This document shows, piece after piece, positions 35,330-44,733 of a DNA stretch of 64,000 nt; position 1 is the stretch's first letter; every line of letters starts with the position of its first letter. Origin of the DNA: Methyloligella halotolerans (lineage in GTDB: Bacteria > Pseudomonadota > Alphaproteobacteria > Rhizobiales > Methyloligellaceae); assembly GCF_001708935.1 (NCBI RefSeq), contig NZ_MASI01000007.1:62001-126000 (forward strand), in the 5' to 3' direction. Under the pieces are notes generated by a model. The model saw nothing but the letters and a program-made list of their open reading frames with translations. It was not told the DNA's origin and searched no databases. A program made the translations under genes and the position numbers.

Positions 35330-36199
35330 ATGATGATGTTCGCAATCATGGGAATAACCGGAAAGGTGGGCGCGATCGCCGCCAAGACCTTGCTCGCCGC
35401 CGGCCAGGAAGTTCGTGCTGTCGTACGGAGCGAGGACAAGGGCGCTGTGTGGAAGGCGCGCGGCTGCGAGATTGCAGTCGTGCCCGATGCCGAAGACCTG
35501 CCGACGCTGGAACGGGCCTTCGACGCGGTTGACGGCGTGTTCCTGATGAACCCGCCCAATTACGACTCCGACGCAGCTTTCACGGACACCCGGCGCCGTG
35601 CCGAGGCCACGAGCCGCGCCATCTCAAAGGTCAAGCCAGGTCGCGCAGTGTTGCTCTCCACGGTCGGGGCGCAGGCGAGCCAGTTCAACCTGCTCAATTG
35701 GGCTGGGATATACGAGACCGCCCTCGAGGAAACCGGCATTCCTGTCGCCTTCCTGCGCGCCGCCTGGTTCATGGAGAATGCAGCCTGGGACGTCGCAGCG
35801 GCGCGTGAGGGGCGCTTTAACAGCCACCTCCAGCCGCTCGATCACGCCATAGACAGGGTGAGCGTCAAGGACATCGGCCGCGTCGCGGCCGAGCTGCTGC
35901 AGGAGAGCTGGACAGGGGCGCGGACGATCGAACTGGCCGGTCCACGTAAATACAGCCCCAACGACGAGGCGGCGGGCTTTGCCGCCGCGCTCGGACACCC
36001 GGTCGAAGCGGTCGTCGTGCCCCGCGACACGTGGGAAGCGCAGTTCCGGAGCCAGGGCATGCAATATCCCGAAGGTCGTATGCGGATGCTCGATGGCTTC
36101 AATCAAGGCTGGATCGACTTCGAGCGGGAGGGTGCCGAGCGGCGCACCGGCGAAGTCACTTTCGAAGCGGTGCTTAGCGAGTTGGTCGCCAAGGGCTGA
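35330..36199 (+). CDS. NmrA family NAD(P)-binding protein
   Basis: A roughly 289-residue Rossmann protein beginning with FAIMGITGKVGAIAAKTLLAAG (GxxGxxG-like nucleotide loop) and RAVVRSEDKG as the NADP contact. VFLMNPPNY, LLSTVGAQAS and FLRAAWFMEN follow the NmrA/HSCARG (SDR atypical) pattern. These proteins bind NADP(H) as redox sensors or act as quinone or nitro-compound reductases. ATG codons at 35330, 35333 and 35336 all follow a GGAG and any could start; GTG at 35324 is possible. It is probably controlled by the divergent LysR protein. Confidence 0.87.
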   Translation: MMMFAIMGITGKVGAIAAKTLLAAGQEVRAVVRSEDKGAVWKARGCEIAVVPDAEDLPTLERAFDAVDGVFLMNPPNYDSDAAFTDTRRRAEATSRAISKVKPGRAVLLSTVGAQASQFNLLNWAGIYETALEETGIPVAFLRAAWFMENAAWDVAAAREGRFNSHLQPLDHAIDRVSVKDIGRVAAELLQESWTGARTIELAGPRKYSPNDEAAGFAAALGHPVEAVVVPRDTWEAQFRSQGMQYPEGRMRMLDGFNQGWIDFEREGAERRTGEVTFEAVLSELVAKG

Positions 36200-36257
36200 A
36201 CATGCCAAGCGGTGCCGGAGCAGCCCAATCCCATCAGGCGTCGCGCCGGGGTCCGGC

Positions 36258-36326
36258 CTGGCACGCCAAGCGGCGACCGTCAGGCTCAGGCGGGCGGGCC
36301 ACGAGACGGACCCGCCCGAAGCCTAG
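36258..36326 (+). pseudogene. remnant of a second yaiI C-terminus
   Basis: The sequence encodes LARQAATVRLRRAGHETDPPEA and stop. The end of intact yaiI (to 34252) encodes LQALDACIVRLKRAGHPTDTPEA and stop. The last 48 bases agree at 39 positions. No other part of yaiI is present here. The fragment and intact yaiI are in the same orientation and flank the LysR/NmrA pair. Confidence 0.7.
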
Positions 36327-36332
36327 AGCCGT

Positions 36333-37172
36333 CTACCCCAGAAAGTCGCGGATCTCATCGGCGATCTCCTGCGCGTGGGTCTCCAGCGCGAAGTGGCCCG
36401 TGTCGTAGAGCACCACCCTCGCCTCCGGGATATCGCGCTTATAGGCCTCCGCTCCCGGCGGCAGGAAGAACGGGTCGTGCTTGCCCCAGACGGCCAGCAA
36501 TTTCGGCTTATGGGTGCGGAAATACTCCTGGAAGTCGGGATACATCGCCACGTTGTTTTTGTAGTCGCCGAACAGATCGAGCTGGATGTCGGTCGCGCCC
36601 GGCCGGCCGAGATAGTGCCAGTCCAGCGTATAGCCGTCCGGCGAGACGGTGCTCGGGTCGGCCACCCCGTGGGTGTATTGCCAATAGGTGGTCTCCAGGG
36701 TCAGCACGGGGCGGATCCCGTCGCGGTTCGCTTCCGTCGGGTTCTCCCAATAGGCGCGGATCGGCGCCCAGCCGTCGCCCAGCCCCTCCTCATAGGCGTT
36801 GCCGTTCTGGGTGACGATCGCGGTGACACGCTCCGGGTGCTTCAGCGCCAGGCGGAAGCCCGTTGGGGCACCATAATCGAACATATAGACGGCGAAGCGG
36901 TCGAACCCGACCTCTTCGGTGAAGCGCGCCGTGGTCTCGGCGAGAGATTCGAACGTGTTCGCCTTCGGGTCGTCGGACTGGCCGAAGCCCGGCAGATCCG
37001 GCGCGACGATGTGGAATTTGTCGGCAAGCAGCGGGATGAGATCCCGGAACATGTGGCTAGAGCTCGGAAAGCCGTGAAGAAGCAGCAATTTGGGCGCGCC
37101 GGGCGTTTCCGCCTCCCGATAGAAGATCTTCAAGCCGTCCACGTCGGTGCTGCGATAGCAAATGTCGGTCAT
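36333..37172 (-). CDS. alpha/beta hydrolase, epoxide hydrolase/haloalkane dehalogenase-like
   Basis: A 279-residue soluble enzyme. LLLLHGFPSSSHMFRDLIPLL and VAPDLPGFGQSDDP match the fold, and the nucleophile in VYMFDYGAPTGFRLAL is Asp rather than Ser, which points to epoxide hydrolases and dehalogenases. The acid in WGKHDPFFLPPG and the His in TGHFALETHAQEI are present. The lid region is NGNAYEEGLGDGWAPIRAYW. The substrate is unknown. It is divergent from a CGNR regulator, with a 29-bp palindrome between them. Confidence 0.88.
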   Translation of the reverse strand: MTDICYRSTDVDGLKIFYREAETPGAPKLLLLHGFPSSSHMFRDLIPLLADKFHIVAPDLPGFGQSDDPKANTFESLAETTARFTEEVGFDRFAVYMFDYGAPTGFRLALKHPERVTAIVTQNGNAYEEGLGDGWAPIRAYWENPTEANRDGIRPVLTLETTYWQYTHGVADPSTVSPDGYTLDWHYLGRPGATDIQLDLFGDYKNNVAMYPDFQEYFRTHKPKLLAVWGKHDPFFLPPGAEAYKRDIPEARVVLYDTGHFALETHAQEIADEIRDFLG

Positions 37173-37190
37173 TGTCCTTCTCCCAATCTG

Positions 37191-37219
37191 TAACCATCTA
37201 AAATGCTAGTAGACGGTTA
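37191..37219. promoter_or_regulatory. inverted repeat between hydrolase and CGNR regulator genes, probable operator
   Basis: TAACCATCTA (37191-37200) and TAGACGGTTA (37210-37219) are inverted with one mismatch around nine bases. The element lies 19 bp upstream of the hydrolase ATG and in the promoter zone of the regulator, so it may control both. Confidence 0.6.
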
Positions 37220-37282
37220 TGCTTGATTGGATGAAACCTGTCAAATATGATTTTAGAGGTTACACATTCGAAGGAGCGATTC

Positions 37283-37906
37283 TTGCCCGTGCCTGATGCC
37301 CCCATGCTGATCGCCGACGATCGCGGTCTGGATTTTCTGAACTCCCTGGCAACGCCCCATGGCGAGCCCGTCGACTGGCTCGCGGACGGGGAGGGCTTGG
37401 TGCACTGGCTGCGCGAAGCGGAGCTGGTTCCGGCGGATGCCCTCGATGAGATCGTCGATCGGGTGAAGCCGGTCGAGCTGGATCGCGTCGCCGGGAAGGC
37501 GCGGGAGCTGCGCGATTGGTTTCGGGGCTTCGTGGAGAGCCATATGGGCCGCCCCCTGACCGAGAAGAGCCTGAAGGCGCTGGCGCCGCTGAATGACTTG
37601 CTGGCGCGGGACGAGACCTACGGCCAGGTTGTACGCAACGAGGATGGAGACGGGGAGACCGGCCTGGCATTCGTCACTCGAAGGCGATGGCGCTCGACCG
37701 ACAGCTTGCTCTTTCCCATCGCCGAAGCCATGGCGCGGACGGTCACCCACGAGGACTTCGCCCACGTGAAGGCCTGCGAAGGGCATGACTGCATCCTGCT
37801 CTTCGCCGACCACACAAGGGCCCGCGCCCGGCGCTGGTGCAGCATGAGCGTTTGCGGCAATCGCGCGAAGGTCGCCGCTCACAGGAGGCGCAAGAAGGCG
37901 GAATAG
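37283..37906 (+). CDS. CGNR zinc-finger (ABATE domain) transcriptional regulator
   Basis: The N-terminal ABATE domain spans DRGLDFLNSLATPHGEPVDWL to about residue 150. The C-terminal CGNR zinc finger is CEGHDCILLFADHTRARARRWCSMSVCGNRAKVAAHRRR, with four Cys in the expected order. The start is set at TTG 37283 because AAGGAG lies six bases upstream; an ATG at 37247 has no ribosome binding site. CGNR proteins are stress-responsive DNA-binding regulators. The divergent dehalogenase-like hydrolase is the likely target. Confidence 0.87.
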   Translation: MPVPDAPMLIADDRGLDFLNSLATPHGEPVDWLADGEGLVHWLREAELVPADALDEIVDRVKPVELDRVAGKARELRDWFRGFVESHMGRPLTEKSLKALAPLNDLLARDETYGQVVRNEDGDGETGLAFVTRRRWRSTDSLLFPIAEAMARTVTHEDFAHVKACEGHDCILLFADHTRARARRWCSMSVCGNRAKVAAHRRRKKAE

Positions 37907-37914
37907 GCGCTGCT

Positions 37915-39216
37915 TCAGCGCCCCTCGATAGCGGCTGCCGGCGCGATGGTCAGCGTCGCGAGGCCGAGCCAATCGGCCATCAGGCGAAGCTCGGCCATCA
38001 GCCTCTCGCCCGTCTCCGCCGGTGCGCCCTCCTCCAGATGCGCCCGCAGCACGACCAGCGCATTCTCCTTGCGGTCGGCCTTCAGATCGACGCGTGCCAC
38101 TAGGGCTCCGTCCATCAGGAAGGGCAGCACGTAATAGCCGTGCTCGCGCTTATGGGCGGGTGTGTAGATCTCCAGCCGGTAGCGGAAACCGAACAGCCGC
38201 TCGGTGCGCGGCCGGTGCCAGATGAGCGGATCGAACGGCGAGAGCAGCGCCGCGCCCTCCAGCTTGCGGCCGGCGCGTGCGTCCATGTGCAGATAGGCGG
38301 TTTGCCGCCAGCCGCCGACCCGCACCGGGACCAGCGTGCCCTCCTCCACCAATTGATCGATCGGAACCTGGGCGTGCGCGGCGGGGATGCGGTAGTAGTC
38401 GCGAAGATCCTGCGCCGTCGCGACACCGAGCGCTGCGGCCGATCGCGCCAGCAGTTCTCGCTGGGCATCGAGCGGAGATGGCGTCGGCGTCTCAAGGATC
38501 GCGCGCGGCAGAACCCGCTCAGGGATATCGTAGACCCTCTCGAAGCTTGGCCGTCGATGGGTGGCGGAAACCAACCCCGCCCAGAACAGCCACTCCAGCG
38601 CATGTTTGCCGGCGCTCCAGCGCCACATGCCTTGCGAGGCGCGCGGCCCTCCCAGATCGGACGCAGCCAGCGCCCCCTCCTTCTCGATCAGCGCCAGCAG
38701 CGCCTCGGCTTCGCCCCGCCGGTCATGCGCGAATGCCTCGAGCGGCCGCCACACACCCTTGCCCTCCCGTGCACGCGCCATGCGCCAGCGCAAGAGAGGC
38801 TGCAAGTCGATGGGCAGCAGTGAGGCTTCGTGCCCCCAATACTCGAAGAAGCGTTTCGGCCTGGCCTCGGCCTCCCCATCGAGCAGCGTCCGGTCGTAAG
38901 CCCCCGAGCGCGAGAAGACCGGCAGATAGTGAGCGCGCACCAGAACGTTCACGCTGTCGATCTGCAGCAGGCCGAGCTTGCGGGTCATTTTGCGCACGCC
39001 CGCCGCGCCCACCGTCTCGTCGCGCTGCAGGGCGTTGAAGCCCTGCGCCGTGAGCGCGATGCGCCGTGCTTCGGTGCCTGAGAGTTCGGTCTTCAGCTCC
39101 GGACCTCGACTGCCATCTAATGAGTCTATCGCCGCTCGGCGCGCGAGCGGTCGAAGTTGAGACCGTCGCCGACCTGGTCCAGCCGGAGCAGCGGCGCGGG
39201 CTTCAGGCGTTCCCAC
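37915..39216 (-). CDS. YcaQ-type DNA glycosylase (crosslink repair) family protein
   Basis: The conserved part begins LSGTEARRIALTAQGF and has GLLQIDSVNVLVRAHYLPVFSR with the catalytic Q-x-D motif, FEYWGHEASLLPI, and later GGWRQTAYLHMDAR and LLSPFDPLIWHRPRTERLFGF. This is the winged-helix YcaQ/AlkX glycosylase family that unhooks interstrand DNA crosslinks. About 390 residues are convincing. The ATG at 39216 would overlap the upstream gene by 91 bp; no ATG, GTG or TTG occurs nearer to the conserved start, so an unusual start such as CTG is possible. The gene abuts the end of the CGNR gene (convergent). Confidence 0.85.
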   Translation of the reverse strand: MGTPEARAAAPAGPGRRRSQLRPLARRAAIDSLDGSRGPELKTELSGTEARRIALTAQGFNALQRDETVGAAGVRKMTRKLGLLQIDSVNVLVRAHYLPVFSRSGAYDRTLLDGEAEARPKRFFEYWGHEASLLPIDLQPLLRWRMARAREGKGVWRPLEAFAHDRRGEAEALLALIEKEGALAASDLGGPRASQGMWRWSAGKHALEWLFWAGLVSATHRRPSFERVYDIPERVLPRAILETPTPSPLDAQRELLARSAAALGVATAQDLRDYYRIPAAHAQVPIDQLVEEGTLVPVRVGGWRQTAYLHMDARAGRKLEGAALLSPFDPLIWHRPRTERLFGFRYRLEIYTPAHKREHGYYVLPFLMDGALVARVDLKADRKENALVVLRAHLEEGAPAETGERLMAELRLMADWLGLATLTIAPAAAIEGR

Positions 39217-39875
39217 TCGACAGCCTCTTCGTCGCTGTCGATCCGCCCGTGGGTCAGCTTCACCCGCCCCGTCAGATAATCGCTGCTGGTGGTCTCCAGC
39301 TCACCCGTATTCCGCCGGACGCTCATCCAGTCGTAGCCGATCAGTTTGAAGCCGCCGTCCTCCCAACGGAAGGTGAAGCTCGAGTCTCCCATCTCCCAGC
39401 TACCGGCGCTGAAGAAGCGGTTTAGCGTCACCTGAAATGCACCCCGGTCGATGGCGATGCCTTCTTCGGCATCGAAGGGATCCTCCATCACCGGATTGAT
39501 CCATCTCGGAATAAGCGCGTGGTCGGCCGCCGCGAGCTTATAGCCGCCGTCCATACCGCCGAAGGCCACGGCAAGCATGCGGGGATTGGTGTCGAGGGGG
39601 CTCTCTCCGAGCTGGTCGTGCTCGATCACATTCGCCTGGTCCGACTCATGGAGAACCAGCACGCGGTCCTCGATGACGTCCTTGTTGAGGTCGCCCGAGG
39701 CTTGCGCCTCTAGCCGCCACCCGTCGGGAACGAATTGCTCAACGTCCACGACCTTGCTCGGCAGCGTCGGATAATCAACCGCCGGCAGCGTCAATTCCTG
39801 TGCGGGCACCGGCGTGGCCAGGGCCATCCAAATCACGGCGGCCGCAGCGGCCCGCCATGTGAGGATCACTCCCAC
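39126..39875 (-). CDS. exported hypothetical protein
   Basis: A 249-residue protein with a signal peptide ([20 protein letters not shown]). The rest is soluble and acidic: [56 protein letters not shown] and [23 protein letters not shown] short [10 protein letters not shown] segment resembles a calcium-binding FG-GAP/EF-type loop. I do not recognise the family, and it is probably periplasmic. Its start overlaps the end of guaA by ten bases, which suggests co-transcription. Confidence 0.7.
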   Translation of the reverse strand: MGVILTWRAAAAAVIWMALATPVPAQELTLPAVDYPTLPSKVVDVEQFVPDGWRLEAQASGDLNKDVIEDRVLVLHESDQANVIEHDQLGESPLDTNPRMLAVAFGGMDGGYKLAAADHALIPRWINPVMEDPFDAEEGIAIDRGAFQVTLNRFFSAGSWEMGDSSFTFRWEDGGFKLIGYDWMSVRRNTGELETTSSDYLTGRVKLTHGRIDSDEEAVEWERLKPAPLLRLDQVGDGLNFDRSRAERR

Positions 39876-41413
39876 TCGATGGTTCCGGGCGGCTTAGACG
39901 TGATGTCGTAGACCACCCTGTTGATGCCCCGCACCTCGTTGATGATGCGCCGGGCGGCACGGCCCAAGAAGTCGTGGGAGAAGTCGTAGTAATCCGCCGT
40001 CATGCCGTCCGTGGAGGTGACGGCGCGGAGCGCGCAGACATAGTCGTAGGTCCGCGCATCCCCCATCACGCCGACGGTGCGTACCGGCAGCAGCACGGCG
40101 AAGGCCTGCCAGATCGTGTCGTAGAGCCCCGCGGCGCGAATCTCATCCAGATAGATGGCGTCGGCCTGGCGCAGGATGGCGAGCTTGTCCTCGGAGACAG
40201 CACCCGGAATGCGGATGGCGAGCCCCGGCCCCGGGAAGGGGTGGCGGTCGACGAAGGCGTCCGGCAGGCCGAGCTCGCGGCCGAGTGCCCGCACCTCGTC
40301 CTTGAACAGCTCGCGCAACGGCTCCACCAGCTTCATGCGCATGCGCTCAGGAAGTCCGCCCACATTGTGGTGGGACTTGATGGTGACCGAGGGACCGCCG
40401 GAGAACGAGACGCTCTCGATCACGTCCGGGTAAAGCGTCCCTTGCGCGAGGAAGTCGACCTCGCCGAGCTTTTTCGCCTCCTCGTCGAACACGTCGATGA
40501 AGAGCTTGCCGATGATCTTCCGCTTCTGCTCCGGATCGTCGATATCCTTCAACGCTGCGAGGAAGCGTTCGGACGCATCCACGACCACCAGCGGAATATT
40601 GTAGGTCTCGCGGAACAGGTTCTCGACCTGCGCCCGCTCATCTTGGCGCAGAAGCCCATGATCGACGAAGATGCAGGCGAGCTGATCGCCGATCGCCTCG
40701 TGGATCAGGATCGCCGCGACGGAGGAATCGACCCCGCCGGAGAGCCCGCAGATCACCTTGCCGCCGCCCACCTGGTCGCGGATCTTGGCAATCTCCACGT
40801 CCTTGAAATGGGCCATGGTCCAATCGCCTTCGAGACCGGCGATATTGCGGACGAAATTGCCGATGATCTCGGCGCCCCGCGGCGTATGAACCACCTCCGG
40901 ATGGAACTGCACGCCGTACATCTTGCGCTCTTCGTTGGCGATCGCGGCAAAGGGAGCGCCGTGAGAGACGGCGATGGTTTTGAAGCCGTCGGGAAGCTTC
41001 GTCACCCGGTCGCCGTGGCTCATCCAGACGGGATGGGTCTCGCCCTTCGGCCAGACCCCGTCGAACAGCGGCGTGGATTCGACCACTTCCAGATCCGCCC
41101 GGCCGAACTCCTTGGAATTATGTGGCTCCACCGTGCCGCCCAGCTGCGCCACCATGGCCTGCTCGCCATAGCAGATGCCGAGCACCGGAAGCCCGGCCTC
41201 GAACACGGCTTGCGGCGCCCGGGGCGTGTCGCTTTCGGCCACGCTCGCCGGCCCGCCGGACAATATGATGGCGGCGGCGGATTTTTCCTTCAGATCGGCT
41301 TCCGCCTTGTCGAAGGGCACGATTTCGGAATAGACGCCCGCCTCGCGCACGCGCCGCGCGATCAGCTGGGTCACCTGGCTCCCGAAATCGACGATCAACA
41401 CCCGTTCTGTCAT
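39866..41413 (-). CDS. guaA: GMP synthase (glutamine-hydrolysing)
   Basis: The enzyme converts XMP to GMP with ATP and glutamine in the cytoplasm. The start is ATG at 41413 ([21 protein letters not shown]). The N-terminal amidotransferase domain has GICYGEQ with the Cys and [11 protein letters not shown] with the His and Glu. The ATP-pyrophosphatase domain has [12 protein letters not shown]. The C-terminal dimer domain ends in the typical TIEWE, with [12 protein letters not shown] before it. The length of 515 residues is normal. The next gene upstream on the strand is the RsmB-type methyltransferase, across a repeat. Confidence 0.97.
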   Translation of the reverse strand: MTERVLIVDFGSQVTQLIARRVREAGVYSEIVPFDKAEADLKEKSAAAIILSGGPASVAESDTPRAPQAVFEAGLPVLGICYGEQAMVAQLGGTVEPHNSKEFGRADLEVVESTPLFDGVWPKGETHPVWMSHGDRVTKLPDGFKTIAVSHGAPFAAIANEERKMYGVQFHPEVVHTPRGAEIIGNFVRNIAGLEGDWTMAHFKDVEIAKIRDQVGGGKVICGLSGGVDSSVAAILIHEAIGDQLACIFVDHGLLRQDERAQVENLFRETYNIPLVVVDASERFLAALKDIDDPEQKRKIIGKLFIDVFDEEAKKLGEVDFLAQGTLYPDVIESVSFSGGPSVTIKSHHNVGGLPERMRMKLVEPLRELFKDEVRALGRELGLPDAFVDRHPFPGPGLAIRIPGAVSEDKLAILRQADAIYLDEIRAAGLYDTIWQAFAVLLPVRTVGVMGDARTYDYVCALRAVTSTDGMTADYYDFSHDFLGRAARRIINEVRGINRVVYDITSKPPGTIEWE

Positions 41414-41586
41414 TGAACGGTGGTTAGCCGAAAGCTGAACCAACGGCAATGCCAAGCAGCCGATCGCGACCTTTGATCCACGTCATCCTGAGGTGGAAGT
41501 GGGGCAAGCACCTCCCCCTAGCAGGGTAAGGTCGGGCGCATAGCGCCAGGTCGTAATCGCGACGCGCCTACTCTTTCTCCGAGTCA

Positions 41587-41677
41587 TTGCCGGGCTTGTC
41601 CCGGCAATCCATGAACGCCGACGCTCGTTGAAAGAACAACCACAGAGGTTATGGATCCCCGGCACAAGGCCGGGGAT
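41587..41677. repeat. REP-like dispersed repeat, copy 1
   Basis: Two hairpins bound the element: TTGCCGGG/CCCGGCAA (41587-41607) and ATCCCCGGC/GCCGGGGAT (41655-41677). The centre, read on the minus strand, includes TTTCAACGA and GTCGGCGTTC, which recur in copy 2 at 49495-49600 in the opposite orientation. It may also act as the terminator of the RsmB-type gene. Confidence 0.75.
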
Positions 41678-41706
41678 GACGCCGGAATCGGGGTATCGTT
41701 CCGGAG

Positions 41707-42999
41707 CTAGGCCCCCCGCCGCAGCAGCGCCACGAAGAACCCATCCGTCCCGAAGGTCCGGGGCGTCATGACGAGGTGATTGTCGTGCGCAGCAGATTCA
41801 GGCGGAACGACCGGCATCGCCGCGTCCCAGGCCGGACGCCACGGCTCGGGGACGAAATCGGGTTGGCTCTCCAGGAAGGCAGCCACCTGATCCTCATTCT
41901 CGCGCGGCAGCACCGAGCAGGTGACATAGCAAAGCAGCCCGCCGGGCTTCACCAAGGGGACGCCTTCCTCCAGCACCGCCTGCTGCTCCTCCAACCGCGT
42001 CTCCAGATTGGCTTCCGATAGCCGCCACTTCGCATCGGGCCGGCGCCGCCAAGTGCCCGACCCCGTGCAGGGCGCGTCGATCAGAACGAGATCCATCTTG
42101 CCCTCGAGCGGCGCCAAGACCGCCGGGTCGCCCCCATCCAGAACCTGAACGTTGCGCGCACCCGCCCGCTTCAGGCGCTCGAAGATCGGCCTAAGCCGCA
42201 TCCTGTCGGAATCGTAGGCGTAGAGCTGACCGGTGTTTCCCATGGCCGCCGCCAAGGCGAGTGTCTTGCCGCCCGCGCCTGCGCAAAGATCGATGACTTG
42301 CGCTTTCGGCGTTGCGCCTGCGATCAGGCTCGCGATCTGCGAGCCTTCGTCCTGCACCTCGAACCAGCCTTTGCCGTGACCGGCCTCCGCTTCCACATGG
42401 GGGCTGCGGGAGGGGCCGGTGCCGGCGGCGACACGGATACCGTTGGGCGAGAACGGCGTGGCGTCCGGCGCGTGCCGGGCGAGTGCCTTCAGCACCTTCT
42501 CCCTGTCGGCCTTCAAGGTATTCACCCTGAGATCCACAGGAGCCCTACTGGCGAGCGCAGCCCCCTCTTCCGCGGCCATCTCCCCGAAGGCGCGCGTGAA
42601 ATCGGCGGCCAGCCAATCCGGGTAGTTTCCCTTGATCGGATCCGGTGCATCCGCCGGCAGAGCGTTCTTCAGCCCCGCGGTTTCCGCTGCGCTCAGAGGC
42701 TCAGGCGCGAACCGGCTGCCGTCGCAAAGCCCCGCAACCTCGTCCGGCGTCATGCCCCAGAGGTCGACCAGCGCCCGAAGCGCCAAGGCTCGCGGAGTCT
42801 CTTCTCCCATGAGATACGCGGAAGATGCCCGAACCCGCAGCGCATCGAAGACGAGGTTGCCGATCGCGGCCCTGTCCCCCGACCCGGCAAAGCGATGGGT
42901 TGAACCCCAATCCTTCAACGCCTCAGCGGCCGGACGCTTGCGCGTCTCCATATCCGCCAGCACCTCGATGGCGGCGCTCACCCGTCCCGGAACCTGCAT
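41707..42999 (-). CDS. RsmB/NOL1-type rRNA m5C methyltransferase
   Basis: A 430-residue protein. The N-terminal RNA-binding (NusB-like and ferredoxin-like) part includes RVNTLKADREKVLKAL. The Rossmann part has VIDLCAGAGGKTLALA (SAM motif I), LVLIDAPCTGSGTWRRRPDAKWRL (motif IV with PC) and LCYVTCSVLPRENEDQV (motif VI with the catalytic TC), giving the double-Cys cytosine-C5 methyltransferase mechanism on rRNA. Its ATG directly follows the stop of the MAPEG gene (TAGATG). The start MQVPGRVSAAIEVL is normal for the rhizobial branch. Confidence 0.92.
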   Translation of the reverse strand: MQVPGRVSAAIEVLADMETRKRPAAEALKDWGSTHRFAGSGDRAAIGNLVFDALRVRASSAYLMGEETPRALALRALVDLWGMTPDEVAGLCDGSRFAPEPLSAAETAGLKNALPADAPDPIKGNYPDWLAADFTRAFGEMAAEEGAALASRAPVDLRVNTLKADREKVLKALARHAPDATPFSPNGIRVAAGTGPSRSPHVEAEAGHGKGWFEVQDEGSQIASLIAGATPKAQVIDLCAGAGGKTLALAAAMGNTGQLYAYDSDRMRLRPIFERLKRAGARNVQVLDGGDPAVLAPLEGKMDLVLIDAPCTGSGTWRRRPDAKWRLSEANLETRLEEQQAVLEEGVPLVKPGGLLCYVTCSVLPRENEDQVAAFLESQPDFVPEPWRPAWDAAMPVVPPESAAHDNHLVMTPRTFGTDGFFVALLRRGA

Positions 43000-43428
43000 C
43001 TAAAGGCTCGTGAAGACGATGAGGCGCCCGATCACGATGATCCAGATCAGCAGCACGGCGATGGCGCCGATCAGGAACACCGGCGTGCGATGCTGCAGGC
43101 TGTTGCTGGTCACGTGGATCACGGCGTGCACGATGCGCGAGATTACGAACATCCAGGCGAGCACCAGGACGAACAGGTCGAGGGTCTGGGTCGTCAAGGC
43201 CAGCAGCATCACCACGTAGAACAGCACCGGCACTTCAAGCTGGTTGTGGAAGGCGTTGCCGATCTGGATGACCCGGGGCGGCCATTTCGATTCCCGCAAC
43301 GCGATCGCCTCCGCGCGGACCTGGCCGCGGCGGAGCGCCTGGAGCCGCAAGCCGATCATCCAGAACAGAAGGATGAAGGTCAGCAGCACCTGCACGAACA
43401 TCGGCAGGAGAATGGATTGAATGGACAT
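43000..43428 (-). CDS. MAPEG family membrane protein
   Basis: A 142-residue four-helix membrane protein starting MSIQSILLPMFVQVLLTFILL at 43428. Typical MAPEG features are the polar RIGNAFHNQLEVPVLFY-like loop (here RVIQIGNAFHNQLEVPVLFYVV), followed by WMFVISRIVHAVIHVTSN and RTPVFLIGAIAVLLIW. The family covers glutathione- and eicosanoid-related enzymes; bacterial members mostly have no known substrate. It is co-transcribed with the RsmB-type gene, with no gap. Confidence 0.9.
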   Translation of the reverse strand: MSIQSILLPMFVQVLLTFILLFWMIGLRLQALRRGQVRAEAIALRESKWPPRVIQIGNAFHNQLEVPVLFYVVMLLALTTQTLDLFVLVLAWMFVISRIVHAVIHVTSNSLQHRTPVFLIGAIAVLLIWIIVIGRLIVFTSL

Positions 43429-43687
43429 CGGTCCTCCCTCGGGTCTCGGTCCGCGCGCCGGCGTGCCCCGCCGCGCGCGCATCGCTTTGGCTGCTTATAG
43501 CCCCTAAAGGCAGGCAATGTTGAGGACTGCGAGCTCAGAGCCGCGATTTAACCACGCCGGAAGAGATCGGAAGCGGTCATCGCGCGAAGTCTTCAGATTA
43601 CGCCCCGGTAAGTTGACGCAGAAGCGCTGCGCCCTCTAAAGCTGGAACAAAATAGAAAGAGACGAGGATCCAAGGAGACTCCGCTTC

Positions 43688-44608
43688 ATGTTCGCCTATC
43701 GCCGTAATCCCTTTACGGGCGCCCCTTCCGCGCGCCGTCTTATGCTTGGCGCAAGCCTGACGCTGCTGCTTGCCGCCCCTGCCACCGCCCTCCACGCCGC
43801 CGACGATGCGAAGCCGGAGAGCGCTGGCGGAACCGACGCCATGCAGACGAAGAATGTCGACCAGACCAATCCCTGCTTCAACGGCGAAGGCTCGATCGAA
43901 GAGGTCCTGCGCGCCTGCAAGGTCTATATCGAGGCGGACGAAGGCACCGACGAGGAACACGTCATCATCGCCCATGGCAATCGCGCCTATGCGCTCTCGG
44001 CCATCGGCGATGTGGACGGGGCTATCAAGGAGCTGGACGACGCAATCGCCATCGATGACCAGCGGGCCGTCCTCTATCTCAGCCGGGCGCGCGCCTATGG
44101 CGTGAAGAAGCGCTACGACGACGCCCTGGCCGATCTCGAAAAGACCATGGAGCTCCAGCCCGATTCCGCCGCACCCCATATTCTGCGCGGCAAGATCTAT
44201 GAGCTGCAGGACAAGCAGGACGACGCCCTGGACGAATACACCGCGGGCCTCGACAAGAACGAGAAATATGTCCCCGGCTACAAGAACCGCGGCACCCTCC
44301 ACCGGAGCATGAAGAACTTCGACAAGGCGGAGGCCGATTTCACCAAGGTGGTCGAGCTCGAGCCGGCGAACGCCGAAAGCTATATCGATCGCGGCTGGGT
44401 CTACGTCCTGGAGGACAAGCTCGACGAGGCGAAGGACGATTTCGAGAAGGCGCTCTCCATCCAGGACAACAACGCCTTCGCCATCGCCGGTATCGGTGTC
44501 GTAAAGAGCCGCCAGGGCAAGCCCACCGATGGCAGCGCCGATCTCAGCATGGCCCGGAAGCTCGAGCCCGGCATCTTCGACAAGATCCGCGAGCTCGGCG
44601 TCCAATAG
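43688..44608 (+). CDS. secreted tetratricopeptide repeat protein
   Basis: A 306-residue protein with a signal peptide (ASLTLLLAAPATALHA). After an acidic linker come about six TPR units from residue 85 to 300: HGNRAYALSAIGDVDGAIKELDDAIAI, LYLSRARAYGVKKRYDDALADLEKTMEL, LRGKIYELQDKQDDALDEY and so on. The conserved pairing of Cys in NPCFN and RACKVYI near residues 55-80 may form a disulfide. The protein is probably periplasmic and binds partners through its TPR superhelix. A hairpin follows the stop. Confidence 0.87.
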   Translation: MFAYRRNPFTGAPSARRLMLGASLTLLLAAPATALHAADDAKPESAGGTDAMQTKNVDQTNPCFNGEGSIEEVLRACKVYIEADEGTDEEHVIIAHGNRAYALSAIGDVDGAIKELDDAIAIDDQRAVLYLSRARAYGVKKRYDDALADLEKTMELQPDSAAPHILRGKIYELQDKQDDALDEYTAGLDKNEKYVPGYKNRGTLHRSMKNFDKAEADFTKVVELEPANAESYIDRGWVYVLEDKLDEAKDDFEKALSIQDNNAFAIAGIGVVKSRQGKPTDGSADLSMARKLEPGIFDKIRELGVQ

Positions 44609-44624
44609 CCGTCCTTTCAACGAA

Positions 44625-44660
44625 AGACGCCCTCCCCCTGTCTTGAAGGGAGAGGGCGCT
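44625..44660. terminator. hairpin after TPR gene, probable intrinsic terminator
   Basis: GCCCTC (44629-44634) pairs with GAGGGC (44652-44657), and CCCT (44636-44639) with AGGG (44647-44650) around a 7-nt loop. A weak T-rich run (CTTCATT) follows. It lies between convergent genes and may serve both. Confidence 0.6.
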
Positions 44661-44733
44661 TCATTGAGCGTCAAGCTCCTAGGCAGAGCCGCGCACCTGC
44701 GAAGCAGGCTTGTTGCGGCTCGGCAGCCGACGA

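Noticed and set aside
39974-41416. Long plus-strand frame opposite guaA
   Set aside because: It is the antisense shadow of guaA in GC-rich DNA, with no recognisable domain and His/Asp-rich composition.
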